Below, in pieces: positions 52,005 through 62,861 of a stretch of 64,000 bases of DNA. The notes under the pieces were generated by a model, which saw only the letters and a program-made list of their open reading frames with translations, did not search any database and was not told where the DNA came from. Made by a program: the position numbers and the translations under genes. Position 1 is the stretch's first letter. Every line of letters begins with the position of its first letter. The stretch spans positions 14,609,760 to 14,673,759 of the forward strand of contig CM042543.1 of assembly GCA_023630585.1 (NCBI GenBank). The letters are read 5' to 3'. Origin of the DNA: Cranoglanis bouderius. Taxonomy: Eukaryota > Chordata > Actinopteri > Siluriformes > Cranoglanididae.

Positions 52005-52541
52005 GGAGCAGCAAGCTCTCACTTTATAGCACTTTTATAGAAAGTGTTAAACGATGCAGAAGTCCTTACAGCTCACTGTAGGCTTTCAGTTAGAGAACTC
52101 ATATTTACACCCTAGAACTTTTTGGAGCCAGGGATTTCCACTGACAGAACACGTTAGGTCCCTGTTGATATTATTTATAGACCTACTGGTTTCTGAGGTA
52201 TTGAGGTATGAATTAAACCCATTCAATGCAAGTGGCCAGTCAAACTAGCTAATAACTATAAGAACTCAATAATAAATATAAACAGCTTTCATAATTGTGA
52301 ATTATGACTTCCTGTAGCAAATTATGAAAAATAAATAAATTACAGACCACCTGGCTGTGCTTCACTGACCCTGGGGCCCCACTTTGAGAACCACTGGTCT
52401 AGAGTACCCTGGGCAGCCCCTTCCCCTTGTGTACTGCCACCCACACACACACACACGCACATACACACACACAAGCGTTTTTGCATTTCAACCATCCAAC
52501 ACACACTGTGCTTTAAATGAGGCTGCAAACACTAAGTTTGA
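50133..52541. other. ctbp2 5' intron, right part
   Basis: No exon. (CA)n at about 51597-51657 and 51969-52001. 52345-52420 resembles the end of the MITE type seen at 57970. Confidence 0.4.
51597..51657. repeat. (CA)n microsatellite
   Basis: About 30 CA units. Confidence 0.93.
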
Positions 52542-52547
52542 TCTTAC

Positions 52548-52860
52548 CTGAGATCAGAGAAGCCTTTTTACCGCCAAGAAACCAATTTCACTCAGGTCTG
52601 TATTTATTAAGGTATGATTAAAAGCTCGGCTCGTGTTCAGGATTCTGTTAACATGTGAAATGGTACAGAAAAGGAACCCGTCGCGAACTTAAAAAACCGC
52701 GCCAAATCCGAGAGAAATCACCGCGATTTAAACCGCTGTACCGCTCAGCGGCAGAGAGCTTTCAGTGACCAGTGTTTTTGAGCTATATGATGGCGACGCT
52801 ATCGGTTAAGCTGCTCTGGTTTATCGTCTCCGTTTGCAGCAGGGAGGGACTGAGGTGAGG
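52548..52860 (-). promoter_or_regulatory. ctbp2: Probable ctbp2 upstream promoter and 5' UTR exon
   Basis: CpG-richer island (52675-52860) in AT-rich surroundings. On the minus strand an excellent donor, CTCAG then GTAAGA (52547-52542), would end a non-coding first exon. An E2F-like site (complement of CCGCGCCAAAT, about 52697-52707) lies in it. It is the only promoter-like block upstream of the CtBP2 short-form exon. Confidence 0.5.
52787..52854 (+). CDS. Possible divergent first coding exon, signal-peptide-like
   Basis: On the plus strand ATG ATG at 52787 opens MMATLSVKLLWFIVSVCSRE, with a charged start, a hydrophobic core and a small-residue end as in a signal peptide. It ends at an in-frame donor-like AG/GTGAGG at 52855. 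It would be transcribed away from ctbp2. No second exon was found before 57 kb, so it may be chance within the island. Confidence 0.2.
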
Positions 52861-52985
52861 TGACTGTTTCTCCCTTTTTTTTTTTTTTTTTTTTTTTGCG
52901 CTCTCATTTTGAGAGGCGGAGTTAAACACTTGAATAGACTACACACCCTCGAGGAGCTCCTGCTGCTTCGTTGCGGAAGAGAGTA

Positions 52986-53054
52986 GTGGGCGGGGCATGT
53001 GTGGTGTGGGCGCTGTCTGTGTGATATGGGCGGGGCATGTGTGGTGTGGGCGGG
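52986..53054. repeat. 40-bp tandem duplication with GC boxes
   Basis: Two copies of a unit containing GGGCGGGGCATGTGTGGTGT, at about 52988 and 53028. Confidence 0.85.
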
Positions 53055-54157
53055 ACCAAATGTCTCTGCCCGGTTTATAGCGTTTTTTTTTTTTGTTTTT
53101 TTTTTTGTGGCTGAATCCCAAATGTGTCCCTACGGCATACATTAAGTGCACAATATAGACTGTAATGACTGTTGCACCCTTGGAATTGCACTCTATAACC
53201 AACAGCAAACAATTTACGTTTCAGCCATAACTTTTCGGCCTTACATGGCATGCAAACAATTAAGCTTTACAGGAAATGATATACAGCTACTATCAGAGTT
53301 TTAGGAAAAAAACAGCCGCTAAGAATGCATTATGTATCACACTTTATTACCAAATGTTAATTTCATACACAGTTTTATGGCACACGATTCTCAATAACCG
53401 AAGCTTATTGTCACGCCTTATTTGTCTTTATTGTCTTATTATTCCATTAAACTCAATTTATTGCCAGTCACTCCCATTACACGTTCTTAAACACATTTCC
53501 CAGTATAGTCCACATGAAGCAAAATGTATATCAAAATTCATATCAAAATGGCAAACACACGTGAATTTCAACAACAAACCCTTTTCATATTGCACTGATC
53601 ACTTCATAACCGTTGTGTATATATTCGTCGTCTTTGTTAAAACTGTTTCTAATTGCTTACACACATTTCTGGAAACGCTGTCTCTACTCTCTAATACCAT
53701 AATACACTTCTTAAAAGTGTACACAAAATCTTTAATTCTATATATATGAGCTATATACTAGGAGATAGAGAAGTAATCTTTTAAATGCATTCCTTATGTG
53801 TGATATTACTATATATTTGTATTTGTTAGGTTGAAAAATGTCCACGGTGATAAAGCGCTTGGTGCTCATGGTAGAGAGTCTTTTAGCGTCCTCTAGTGGA
53901 TACATTCAGAATTCACACCTCTGTGAATCAAATCCGTAAGTATGGAAGCCTCTGTCGTGAAATGCTGTGTAACTAAGATGGTTAGAGGGAAAAAAGGGAG
54001 AGGAGGGTGTAGGGTAGAGACAGAAGTAGGGTAAAAGGAGATGAGCAGAATAAGAAAGAGGATGAGAAAGAAAGATCAATGTCCTATATGTTTTGTGGCT
54101 CCTAACAGAATGTTTTTAGTAAACACTAAGTACCAAGTACAAAGTGGATGTTATTGT
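53055..54157. other. Intergenic AT-rich sequence
   Basis: The 157-residue frame at 53276-53749 is AT-rich, shows no domain and no promoter, and is probably chance. T-runs near 53085-53107. Confidence 0.4.
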
Positions 54158-55326
54158 ATACACTCTCTGTCCACTTTATTAGGAGCACCTGTACATTTGT
54201 GCAGTTATCTAATCAGCCAATCATGTTGCAGAAGCACAATGCAAACAAACAAACAAAAAAAAAACAAACAAACAAAAAAAAAAACATGCAGGTACAGCCC
54301 AAGAGATTCAGTTAATGTTTACATCAAACATCAGAATGAAGAAAAAGTGTGATCTCTGATCATGTCATAGATGTTGGTACCAGATTGTTTGGTTTGAGTA
54401 TTTCATAAACTGCAGATCACCTGGGATTTTCACACACAACAGTACCACTCATCAGCAGTAAGAATCAGAAAGCCAGATTGGAATTCCCAAAGAAATACAG
54501 AGATGAGCCACAAAAGTTCTGGAACCAAGATTAACCCTTTTTACCAAAGTGATGGAAAGGCCAAAGTGTGGAGAAAGAAAGGATCTGCTCATGATCCAAA
54601 ACATACAAGCTCATCAGTCAAGCATGTTGGAGGTAGTCTCATGGCTTGGGCTTGCATGGCTGCTTCTAGAACAGGCTCACTAATCTATACTGATGATGTA
54701 ACTCATGATGGTAGCAGCAGAATGAATTCTGAAGTCTACTGAAACATTCTGTCTGCCAATTTATAGAGAAATCAATACAATCTAATTGGGAGGAACTAAA
54801 TCAAACAATGACCCAAACCACATGGCCAACACAACAAAGGGGGAAAAAAGTGGAAGTGGATTTTAGACTGGCCAACTCAATCACTAGACGTTAACCCACC
54901 TGGTAATGCATTTCACCTCCTGAAGAGAAGACTGAGGGGAGAAACCCTCCAAAACAAACAACAACTGAAAGAAACTGTGGTACCTGGAAAAGCATCACAA
55001 AAGAAGAATGCAACAGTTTGGTGATGTCAGTGGGTTGCCAGCATGATGCAGCTAGGGATATGCAACCAAATATTAAGTGTTATTTCCTTTCATTTACTTC
55101 AAGACTATCTGTTCATATACTTCTGCTCACCTAAAAGTTGGGTGGTATCCCAACAAAGGTGCCATATTCTAAGTTATTTAACACATCTAGATGTAAATAT
55201 CAGAAAATGAAAGGCGAAATTCTGCTCTAGCGCTCATAATCATCTTAAACCCAAATGTCTTCATTATATAGCAAAAAACAAAAGAACTGGCCTTGCTGTT
55301 CCAATACTTTTGGAGGCGAACGTGTA
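54158..55326 (+). mobile_element. Decayed Tc1-like sequence, two fragments
   Basis: 54158-54460 begins GTATACACTCTCTGTCCACT and TTATTAGGAGCACCTGTAC, the end of a common fish DNA transposon. From about 54500 there is a plus-strand transposase scrap of another family (SVKHVGGSLMAWACMAASRTG), ending CAATACTTTTGGAGGCGAAC. No matching pair of ends is visible. Confidence 0.65.
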
Positions 55327-55328
55327 TA

Positions 55329-56530
55329 TTCAGTCATGAGAAAAAGAAAGTACACCCCCCTTCAATTCTATGTTTTTGCTTATCAGGGCCAAATAACAAT
55401 TGTGTGGTCCTCACCAACTTCTATAAACAAACAAATAACCACAGGTGACAAAAAAAAAAAAAAAAAAACCCACCAGATTTAAATAAAAAATAAACCAACA
55501 TTCATAAACCAGGTGGGAAAAAATGAGCACACCCTTCCTAGTTCCACAATCATTAAGAGAGTAATTAGCAGCCAGGTATTACTAATGAAATGCTCAAGAT
55601 TAGTTAATCATCAAGATGTGACTACCTTTATAAAAGCAGAATCTTTGGCAGTTTGGTGTTCTGTAGCACTCAGGTGTGTGTCTACATCATGCCAAAATGA
55701 AAGAAGCAATTGTTGCTGAGAGCTGAAAGCTCAGAGATATAAAGAAAAACCCAAGAGCTACATCAGGTGACCTACAGGGCTCTGTACGCACATTAAATGT
55801 TTATGTTTATGACAGTACAATCAAAAAAAATAAATAAACTGGACAAACATGGCTTTAATAGAAGAATATGGCAGCATGACTTATGATGAATTTGCATCTG
55901 AACAAACCATGAAAGTTCTGGAACAATATAATTTTGACTGACCAAGGTGGAGATGTTTGGTCATCATGCACAGTGCCATGTTTAGTGAAAACACAGCGTA
56001 TCACCACAAACACTTCATACCAATTGTCAAGAATGGTAATGGAGGGCTGATGATTTGTTTTTGTTTTTTGGAAACGTGTAGACATTGAGACAAGGATGGA
56101 CTCCACTTTATACCAGAATATTCTTGAGACAAATGTGAGGCCATCTGTCTATCTGGGTCATGCAACAGGACAATGATCCCAAGCACATCAGCAACTCGAC
56201 ATCTGAATGTCTAAAGAGAAAAAAAACTAAGGTGTTGGAATGGCCTAGTCAAAATCCAGAACTCAACCCCATTGAGATGCTTAGGCAGGATAGAGAGCAG
56301 TGTAGAGAGAGCAGTGCATAAACCAATTGCCCTCAAACATCAATGAACTGAAGCAATGTTCTAAAGAAGAGTGGGCCATAATTTCTCCAAAATGATGTGA
56401 GAGACTGATAAACTCCTACAGAAAACATTTACTTCAAGTTATTGTTGCTAAAGGTGGTTCTACATGTTATTGAATTATAGGGTGTACTTATACCCCCCCC
56501 CCCCCACTCTTTTTCTGAATGTTGGTTTAC
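55329..56530 (+). mobile_element. Decayed Tc1-like element, family H
   Basis: Left end ATTCAGTCATGAGAAAAAGA then AAGTACACCCCC. The right end near 56483-56520 has GGTGTACTTATACCCC and CTTTTTCTGAATG. Plus-strand coding scraps: GQDNDPKHISNS-like near 56165, WPSQNPELNPIEML near 56235-56280, and a VIVAKGGS-like C-terminus near 56440. Heavily mutated. Confidence 0.75.
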
Positions 56531-56632
56531 TTTTTTTGGGGGGGGGGAAATGACAAAAAAAAAAAAAAAAAAAAAAGACATTAATTAAGAAATTATTATT
56601 CAGACTTTGACTGCCACATGTGCTTCTGTTTT

Positions 56633-56832
<200 letters not shown>

Positions 56833-57010
56833 AAAGTATGACTTTTATTCTGACAACCGATTTTTACATAATACAGGCCCGGATATGACGCAGCACACTT
56901 TGTTCACTCGTTGAGGCACGCTCGACCCCGCCCACTCACTGTGCTTTGCTGTCGTCGATCAGCTGGCCAGCTTCATTAAAAGTGGAGTTAGTTAATAGTA
57001 ACGCTGGGTA

Positions 57011-57200
57011 ATGGCCGTTGAAATGCGCTCTAGTGTGAAATATGGCACTGTTTTGTCTTTCACCGTGCTTCTGCTTGCCTACTGGTTCCGCTCTCCTCAG
57101 TCGGTGCTGGATGACAGACTGGGAGCTGTGCTGTCCTCTTTACTGCGCGCTGAGCGTAAAGTGGGGACGAATAACATCGCCAGACCCAGAGTGGCCATAG
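57011..57200 (+). CDS. adpgk2: adpgk-like exon 1
   Basis: Sixty-three codons plus one base. The first ATG after a GC-richer 5' region (56920-57000) is used; a second ATG is at codon 5. Hydrophobic segment about residues 12-25. Donor GTAACT. Confidence 0.85.
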
Positions 57201-58666
57201 GTAACTACAGCTTCCGCAACAGTTTACTGCTGTTGTTCCTGTGCTGTTTATATGCTTTTGGGTCACATTTAAGCGTGAAAGCTTTTTATTTTTATTTTAT
57301 TTTTATTATTTTTTCTTTATTTTGTTTTACAATTCTCTCAATATTCATTAGTATTCACATAACTAACACTAATTAAAGTTAATTATGCACCTACAAATAA
57401 GTTTAACTAGCCAAACACAAGTGTACACTGCTGTGTTGATTTTAGCAGCACACATGGTCTTCCATCTCCTGCTCTGTTTAACCAGAGAAGATTATTTTAC
57501 ACACTCTCAGCAGTGTCACCCACTTTACATTCATATCATTTAACATATGGCTTTTTATTAATTCATTTTTTTTTTTTTTTATAAATATGTAAGTACTGTA
57601 GTTTTAATTATAGTTTTAAAAAATAGGTTGCTGTAGTGTAATTATTCAGAGGCTTAGACCTAATTAAAATGTCTGACCCAGTCTTTATTAGTGGGCAATC
57701 ACAGTGCTTTATAAGCTAATGTCATCATCAACTTTGCACTTTACATACAGTGAGTGAGTGCTTGCTTTAAAGATTACTGACTGATAAAGATTTTCATCAC
57801 TCTAGTTTAATTTTCTAACACTTTCATTGATCTGAATGTTATGGTTTAGCTGAGTGTTGTCATATTTAAAAAAAAAATTTTTTTTTATTAAACAAGAACT
57901 CATTTTAGCTACATTGCCATTCCAAAGCCAAATTAGATCCTGCAAAATTTTAACATTAATCTAAAACAGGTTCCCAACCCTGGTTCCTGAGTACCCCCAT
58001 CCTGCACATTTGAGTGTTTTTCCTGCTCCAACACACCTTATTCAAATAATCAGCTAATTAAAAACACTTGCTGTGTTGCACTGAGTGTGTTAGAGCAGAA
58101 AATGTGCAGGACATGGTGTACTCCATGGCCAGGATTGGGAACATGTGCCGTACAACAACAAAAATGTTGCCTCATTGTGGCCATGCGCTTTGCTGGATGG
58201 TCAGGTTCAAAGATTAGGCAGCTGTGAGATTAGATCAGCTTTGAAAGGCTATAATGGTGAAAGATAATCATTATCTCCTGCCATTGTTTGCATAAGCCAC
58301 AGTCACTAGTGTATGTTATGTGTAAATGTTTCATGCAGCAGAAGCAATGTAGGCGGCAAAACTAGTTAATATCAGTAATGCCTGGTGTCTCTGTGTCATC
58401 TCACACTCCTTTAATCATCAGGGTTCGGGGGATGTGTGGACATTATTGTGGATGGTGTGACATTGCTGAACAAGATTGGTCTGCAGCCAACTAATCAGCC
58501 TCTGCACCATGACTACATTGAGAATGTGGAACAGCTCGCTCAGAGTTTTGCCTACTTTTTTGCTCCAGGAGCAGCTTCTGAGTAAGTTTGCTATATTTTT
58601 GTATGTGTGAACTGACTTTCAGGTTGTCTTCTGCAGCTGGGTGAACCACACCCTCACCTCGACTAG

Positions 58667-58739
<73 letters not shown>

Positions 58740-60652
58740 GTTTACTTGTACCACAGTACTCAAATTTCAAGAGTGTGCAAATGCCTGTCATTATAAGGAG
58801 AGTCCCAGAGACTTGTCACATGTTCGCTTGATCAGCCCTCTAATAGATTAGATGTTTGCAAAATGATTGCTCTTATCTATGAAATTGTTCTTGATATAGC
58901 TGAATAACCCATCTTATCCATAATTTATGTTGACTGGCTATTATATTGCAGGGGGCTTTCTTGTTTAGGCCAGCTAGAGTTTCAAATGTGTATTTTCCTG
59001 AAAACTTTGAATGTAATGGTCACACATTTGCATCATATATTGTTTACCACATTTTTCCATGACAAGCTGCAATTGTGCTAAAAGAAACAAAGTCAATATT
59101 TGGTGTGACAAAAAAATAAAAATAAAAATAGTAGTCTCTGGTACAATTAGTGCAGTTTTATAAGGAAATGAGCTGGTAAGTTTTATTGAGCATCTTGCAG
59201 AACCAGCCACAGTTCTTCTGGAGTCTTTGACTTTCGCAGTCGCTTCTTATTTTTGCAGCAGAACCCAGCAGCCTTCATTGTGTTTTGTCTGAAAAGTGTC
59301 TCTTACGTAATATGCTGCTTTCTTTAACGACATACAAACATTTTTCTGTAACATTTAATTTTGTGCTAGAAAACTAATGTTTGGGAATCTAAAATGTTTT
59401 TTGTACTGTTTTCTGCATCATATTGAAGGAGTGTTTGAAGATAATGTGAGGCCATCTGTCCGAAAGTTGAAGTTGAACCAAAAGTGGACCTTTAAACAGG
59501 ATAATGATCTTAAGCACACTAGCAAAGCCACCAAGGAATGGCTCAAAAAGAAGAAATGGAGGGTTATGGTATGGCCTAGTCAAAGCCTTGATTTGAATCC
59601 CATTTAATCTGGTGGGGGGATTTGAAACAGCAGTACATCCAAGAAAACCCTCAAACATCTTCCATCTAAAAAAGTATTGCATGGAAGAGTGGTCAGAAAT
59701 TCCAGAAAGCCGATGTCAGAGACTGGTGGACAATTATGTAAAACGCCAACAAGAAGGCATTTCTACTAAAGGGGGCAATACTAGCTTCTGAGGCCAAGGG
59801 TGCACTTACTTTTTTCCTCAGAGGAACATCTATTGCTATTTCTGTTGAATAAATGATTGAAAAAGTTATTTTTCCTCGTGGTGGTGTTCAAGTATATCGA
59901 CACCTCACAGCTCATGGCTCACATTTCAGTCCTGAGTTTGGATTACTCTCTGTGTAGAGTTTTGCATGTTCTCCAAGTTGGGACTGACCAGAGTAAAGTT
60001 CTTACTGAAGACAAATGAATGCACATTGAACAATAACGATTTTAGCATGACTGAGATACACAAACATGAGACACCCATCAAAGAGCTTCTGTTGAAGTGA
60101 CTTTCAGACACTGGTGCCATATAGCAAAAAGCAATTCTGGTTACTTACACTTTCTTTAAGGTTTTTGTAGTATCCCTGTATGGTGAGACCTACATGTTTA
60201 TGTTCTAATACATAACCACAATTGATTTCCTCTGAAAATGTGCTGACAGAATTATACACATCTAGAGCTTAGTTTATAAAGGCCTTTTGACTTAAGAATT
60301 CATGAAACTGTTTGGCAAAATATATGTCTTCGCCAAAGGTTTATTGACTGTTCCAGCAAAGGCCTTTATACTTCCATTACAAGGGAGTTGTAACAGGTTT
60401 TCTGTTTTTTTTTTTCTTGTTATATATACAGGTACAGGTGCAGCTGGTAGAGATTAGGCTGAAAAATACTGGTATATTCCCTTTACATCTGGAACAATAC
60501 AGAATTTAATACGTCTTTCCAGTCAGTTGACCTTTAAGTTTATAGGTTGTTGAACAGTTAAATTGTCCAGTAAGGTAGTCCATAGAAGAGTTATAGAGTT
60601 AGTTTGAAGAATACATGTGTATGTGGTTCATATCACAGAGAACTGCGAGTGC

Positions 60653-60687
<35 letters not shown>

Positions 60688-61245
60688 TTAATTTCTTCTT
60701 TTCTTTTCACTCATGCTTGTCCTGTAGGAGGTTGGTGGTGAACGATACACTCTTCAGTCAGCTGGTGGAGGCCTCTCGAGAGTTGCCAGGAAACCGCTGG
60801 TCAGTTGGGGGTAATGCACCGGTGATGGCAGGCAGGATGGCCAGCGAGGGCTGTGATGTGCTACTTGGTGGCAGCTTCAGCCCAGACTTTAATGACTACC
60901 TCTCAGAACATATCACAGGTCTGATCTTGACTCCACTACTGCCTTCATCTTCATTTCCATATTATGGAAATAGGATTACATAACTTCTCTGGTTTCATTT
61001 TTGCTGTTGATTAACTTCAGTGTTTGGTAAATGAAACTTAAATGGCTGTGTTCCATCGGTATGTGCACTTTTGGAACAATTGGTCGTACAACAAACATAG
61101 CTGATTTTGCCATGTTTGTTTTGTGAAAATTCTGCCTTCTCTTTTTAGTGGCAGGTAACACAGTGGAAGAACCAGATATTCATCTGATTCTGGAGTATCC
61201 ATCTGGGGCAACATGGGGGCCGTACACCTCCCGAAGAGCAAACAG
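57011..61245 (+). CDS. adpgk2: ADP-dependent glucokinase-like protein, exons 1-4 (partial gene)
   Basis: ADPGK-family kinase, which in vertebrates phosphorylates glucose with ADP (giving AMP) and is membrane-anchored in the ER. Exons: 57011-57200, 58422-58581, 60728-60918, 61149-61245, all GT-AG with consistent phases (1, 2, 1/0, 2), encoding about 212 residues. Start MAVEMRSSVKYGTVLSFTVLLLAYWF, a signal-anchor helix. Next come RPRVAIGFGGCVDIIVDGV (family: VAVGVNACVDVV), WSVGGNAPVMAGRMA (family: VGGNAALIG), EPDIHLILEYPSGATWG (family: FHLILEYQAGEEWG) and RRANR. The divergence from ADPGK itself points to the fish paralogue, so the symbol is tentative. The C-terminal half with the catalytic GxGD lies beyond 64000; nothing after 62860 matches it. 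Confidence 0.85.
57201..58421. other. adpgk-like intron 1
   Basis: Intron with a MITE at 57970-58142 and otherwise nothing recognised. Confidence 0.5.
57970..58142. repeat. Short inverted-repeat MITE
   Basis: Ends GTTCCCAACCCTGGTTCCTG and CCAGGATTGGGAAC are inverted, enclosing AACACACCTTATTCAAATAA and TCAGCTAATTAA, a fish palindromic element seen widely. Confidence 0.75.
58422..58581 (+). CDS. adpgk2: adpgk-like exon 2
   Basis: Encodes GFGGCVDIIVDGVTLLNKIG through SFAYFFAPGAASE. Acceptor TTAATCATCAG, donor GTAAGT. Too short to stand out as an open frame; found by family similarity. Confidence 0.88.
58670..58738. repeat. (TA)n microsatellite
   Basis: About 34 TA units in adpgk-like intron 2. 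Confidence 0.95.
59258..59322. repeat. Short dispersed repeat, copy 2
   Basis: Matches 56633-56715: AACCCAGCAGCCTTCATTGT and TCTGAAAAGTGTCTC. Confidence 0.7.
59408..59891 (+). mobile_element. Tc1-like fragment, family G (3' half)
   Basis: Matches 23545-24015 in the family G copy: GVFEDNVRPSVRKLKL, FKQDNDLKHTSKATKEWLKK (second D), WPSQSLDLNPI, then a stop. No 5' half and no clean ends. Confidence 0.88.
60657..60687. repeat. (TTA)n microsatellite
   Basis: Trinucleotide run 41 bp before adpgk-like exon 3. Confidence 0.9.
60728..60918 (+). CDS. adpgk2: adpgk-like exon 3
   Basis: Encodes RLVVNDTLFSQLVEASRELP, then GNRWSVGGNAPVMAGR and DYLSEHIT. Contains the conserved VGGNA substrate-site motif. 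Acceptor TCCTGTAG, donor GTCTGA. Confidence 0.9.
61149..61245 (+). CDS. adpgk2: adpgk-like exon 4
   Basis: Encodes VAGNTVEEPDIHLILEYPSG through TSRRANR. Acceptor CTTTTTAG, donor GTCAGA at 61246, only 13 bp before a Tc1 element. Confidence 0.88.
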
Positions 61246-61258
61246 GTCAGAACACTTA

Positions 61259-62859
61259 CAATGCCCTCCACTAATATTGGCACCCTTGGTAAATATGAGC
61301 AAAGAAGGCTGTGAAAAATTGTCTTTATTGTTTAACCTTTTGATCTTTTGTTCAGATCAATACTCTGCTCTCATGGATATCAAACAATTGCAAACAAAAC
61401 ACGTGTTTATAAAAAAAAAAATCTTTGTTAAATATAGGTGTGCAACAATTATTGGCACCCTTTTAGTCAATACTTTGTGCTACCTCCCTTTGCCAAGATA
61501 ACAGCTCTGAGTCTTCTCCTATAATGCCTGATGAGGTTGGAGAATACATGGCAAGGGATCGGAGACCATTTCTCTATACAGAATCTCTCCAGATCCTTCA
61601 AATTTTGAGGTTCACGCTGGTGGACTCTCCTCTTCAGTTCACCCCACAGGTTTTCTATGGGTTTCAAGTCAGGGGACTGGGTTGGCCATGGCAGGACCTT
61701 GATTTTGTGGTCAGTAAACCATTTTTGTGTTAATTTTGATGTATATTTTGGATGATTGTCCTGCTGGAAGATCCAACCATGGCCCATTTTAGGCTTTCTG
61801 GCAGAGGTAGTCAGGTTTTCATTTAATATCTGTTGATATTTGATAGAGTACATGATGCCATGTATCCTAACAAAATGTCCAGGTCCTCTGGCAGAAAAAC
61901 AGCCCCAAAACATTAAAGAGCCACCACCATATTTCACCATGGGCATGAGGTACTTTTCCATATGGCTACCTCTCTGTGTACGCCAAAACCACCTCTGGTG
62001 TTTATTGCCAAAAAGCTCTATTTTGGTTTCATCTAACCATAGAACCTGATCCCATTTGAAGTTCTAGTAGCGTCTGCCAAACTAAAGACGCTTGAGTTTG
62101 TTTTTGGATGAGAATAGAGGCTTTTTTCTTGAAACTGTTCCAAACAACTTGTGGTGATGTAGGTGACTTTGGATTGTAGTTTCGGAGACTTTCTGACACC
62201 AAGACACAACTAACTTCTGCAGTTATCAAGCTGTGATCCTTGGAGATTTTTTGGCCAATTGAACCATCCTCTTCACAGTGTGTGGAGACAATATAGACAC
62301 ACGACCAATTCCAGGTTGATTCAGAACATTTCCAGTTGACTGAAACTTCTTAATTATTGCCCTGATGGTGGAAATGGGCATTTTCAATGCTTGTGCTATT
62401 TTCTTATAGCCACTTCCCATTTTGTGAAGCTCAACAACCTTTTGCCGCACATCACAGCTATATTCCTTGGTCTTACCCATTGTTATGAATGACTAAGGGA
62501 ATCTGGCCTGTGTGTTACCTCATATTTATACCCCTGTGAAACAGGAAGTCATGGGTGAACAATTTCCTGTTCCTAGTCACCCAGATGTACTAAAAAAAAG
62601 TAACGTATCAATGGAAGTATACTTCAAATATATTTTTCTCATGTGAATTCATAGGGGTGGCTAATTGTTGCAGACCTATATTTAACAAAGATTTTTTTTG
62701 ATAAACCTGTGTTGTGTTTGCAATTGTGTGATATCCATGAGAGCAGAGTATTTTTGTGCCCCCCCCCCCCCCCCCAAAGGTTCAAAACAATAAAGACAAT
62801 TTTTCACAGCCTTCTTTGCTGATATTTACCAAGGGTGCCAATATTAGTGGAGGGCACTG
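61259..62859 (-). mobile_element. Tc1-like transposon, family A, full length
   Basis: TA at 61257-61258 and 62860-62861. Ends CAATGCCCTCCACTAATATT and AATATTAGTGGAGGGCACTG, 1601 bp. The long TIR includes GCACCCTTGGTAAATATGAG and its partner, the latter broken by a C run (62759-62775). Lies in adpgk-like intron 4, oriented against the gene. Confidence 0.95.
61467..62480 (-). pseudogene. Tc1 transposase, family A, frameshifted
   Basis: About 1014 bp, the normal length of a Tc1 transposase. N-terminal part (62480-62226): MGKTKEYSCDVRQKVVELHK with HTH, and QPGIGRVSILSP hook. A middle part in another frame ends near 62029. C-terminal part (61961-61467) is open: GGGSLMFWGCFSARGPGHF, FQQDNHPKYTSK (second D), WPTQSPDLKPIENLWGELKR (E), end LAKGGSTKY. 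Two or more frameshifts. The best-preserved family A copy here. Confidence 0.9.
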
Positions 62860-62861
62860 TA

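Noticed and set aside
53276..53749. 157-residue frame in the intergenic region
   Set aside because: AT-rich composition, many Ile/Leu/Tyr/Cys, no domain, promoter or splice support; probably chance.
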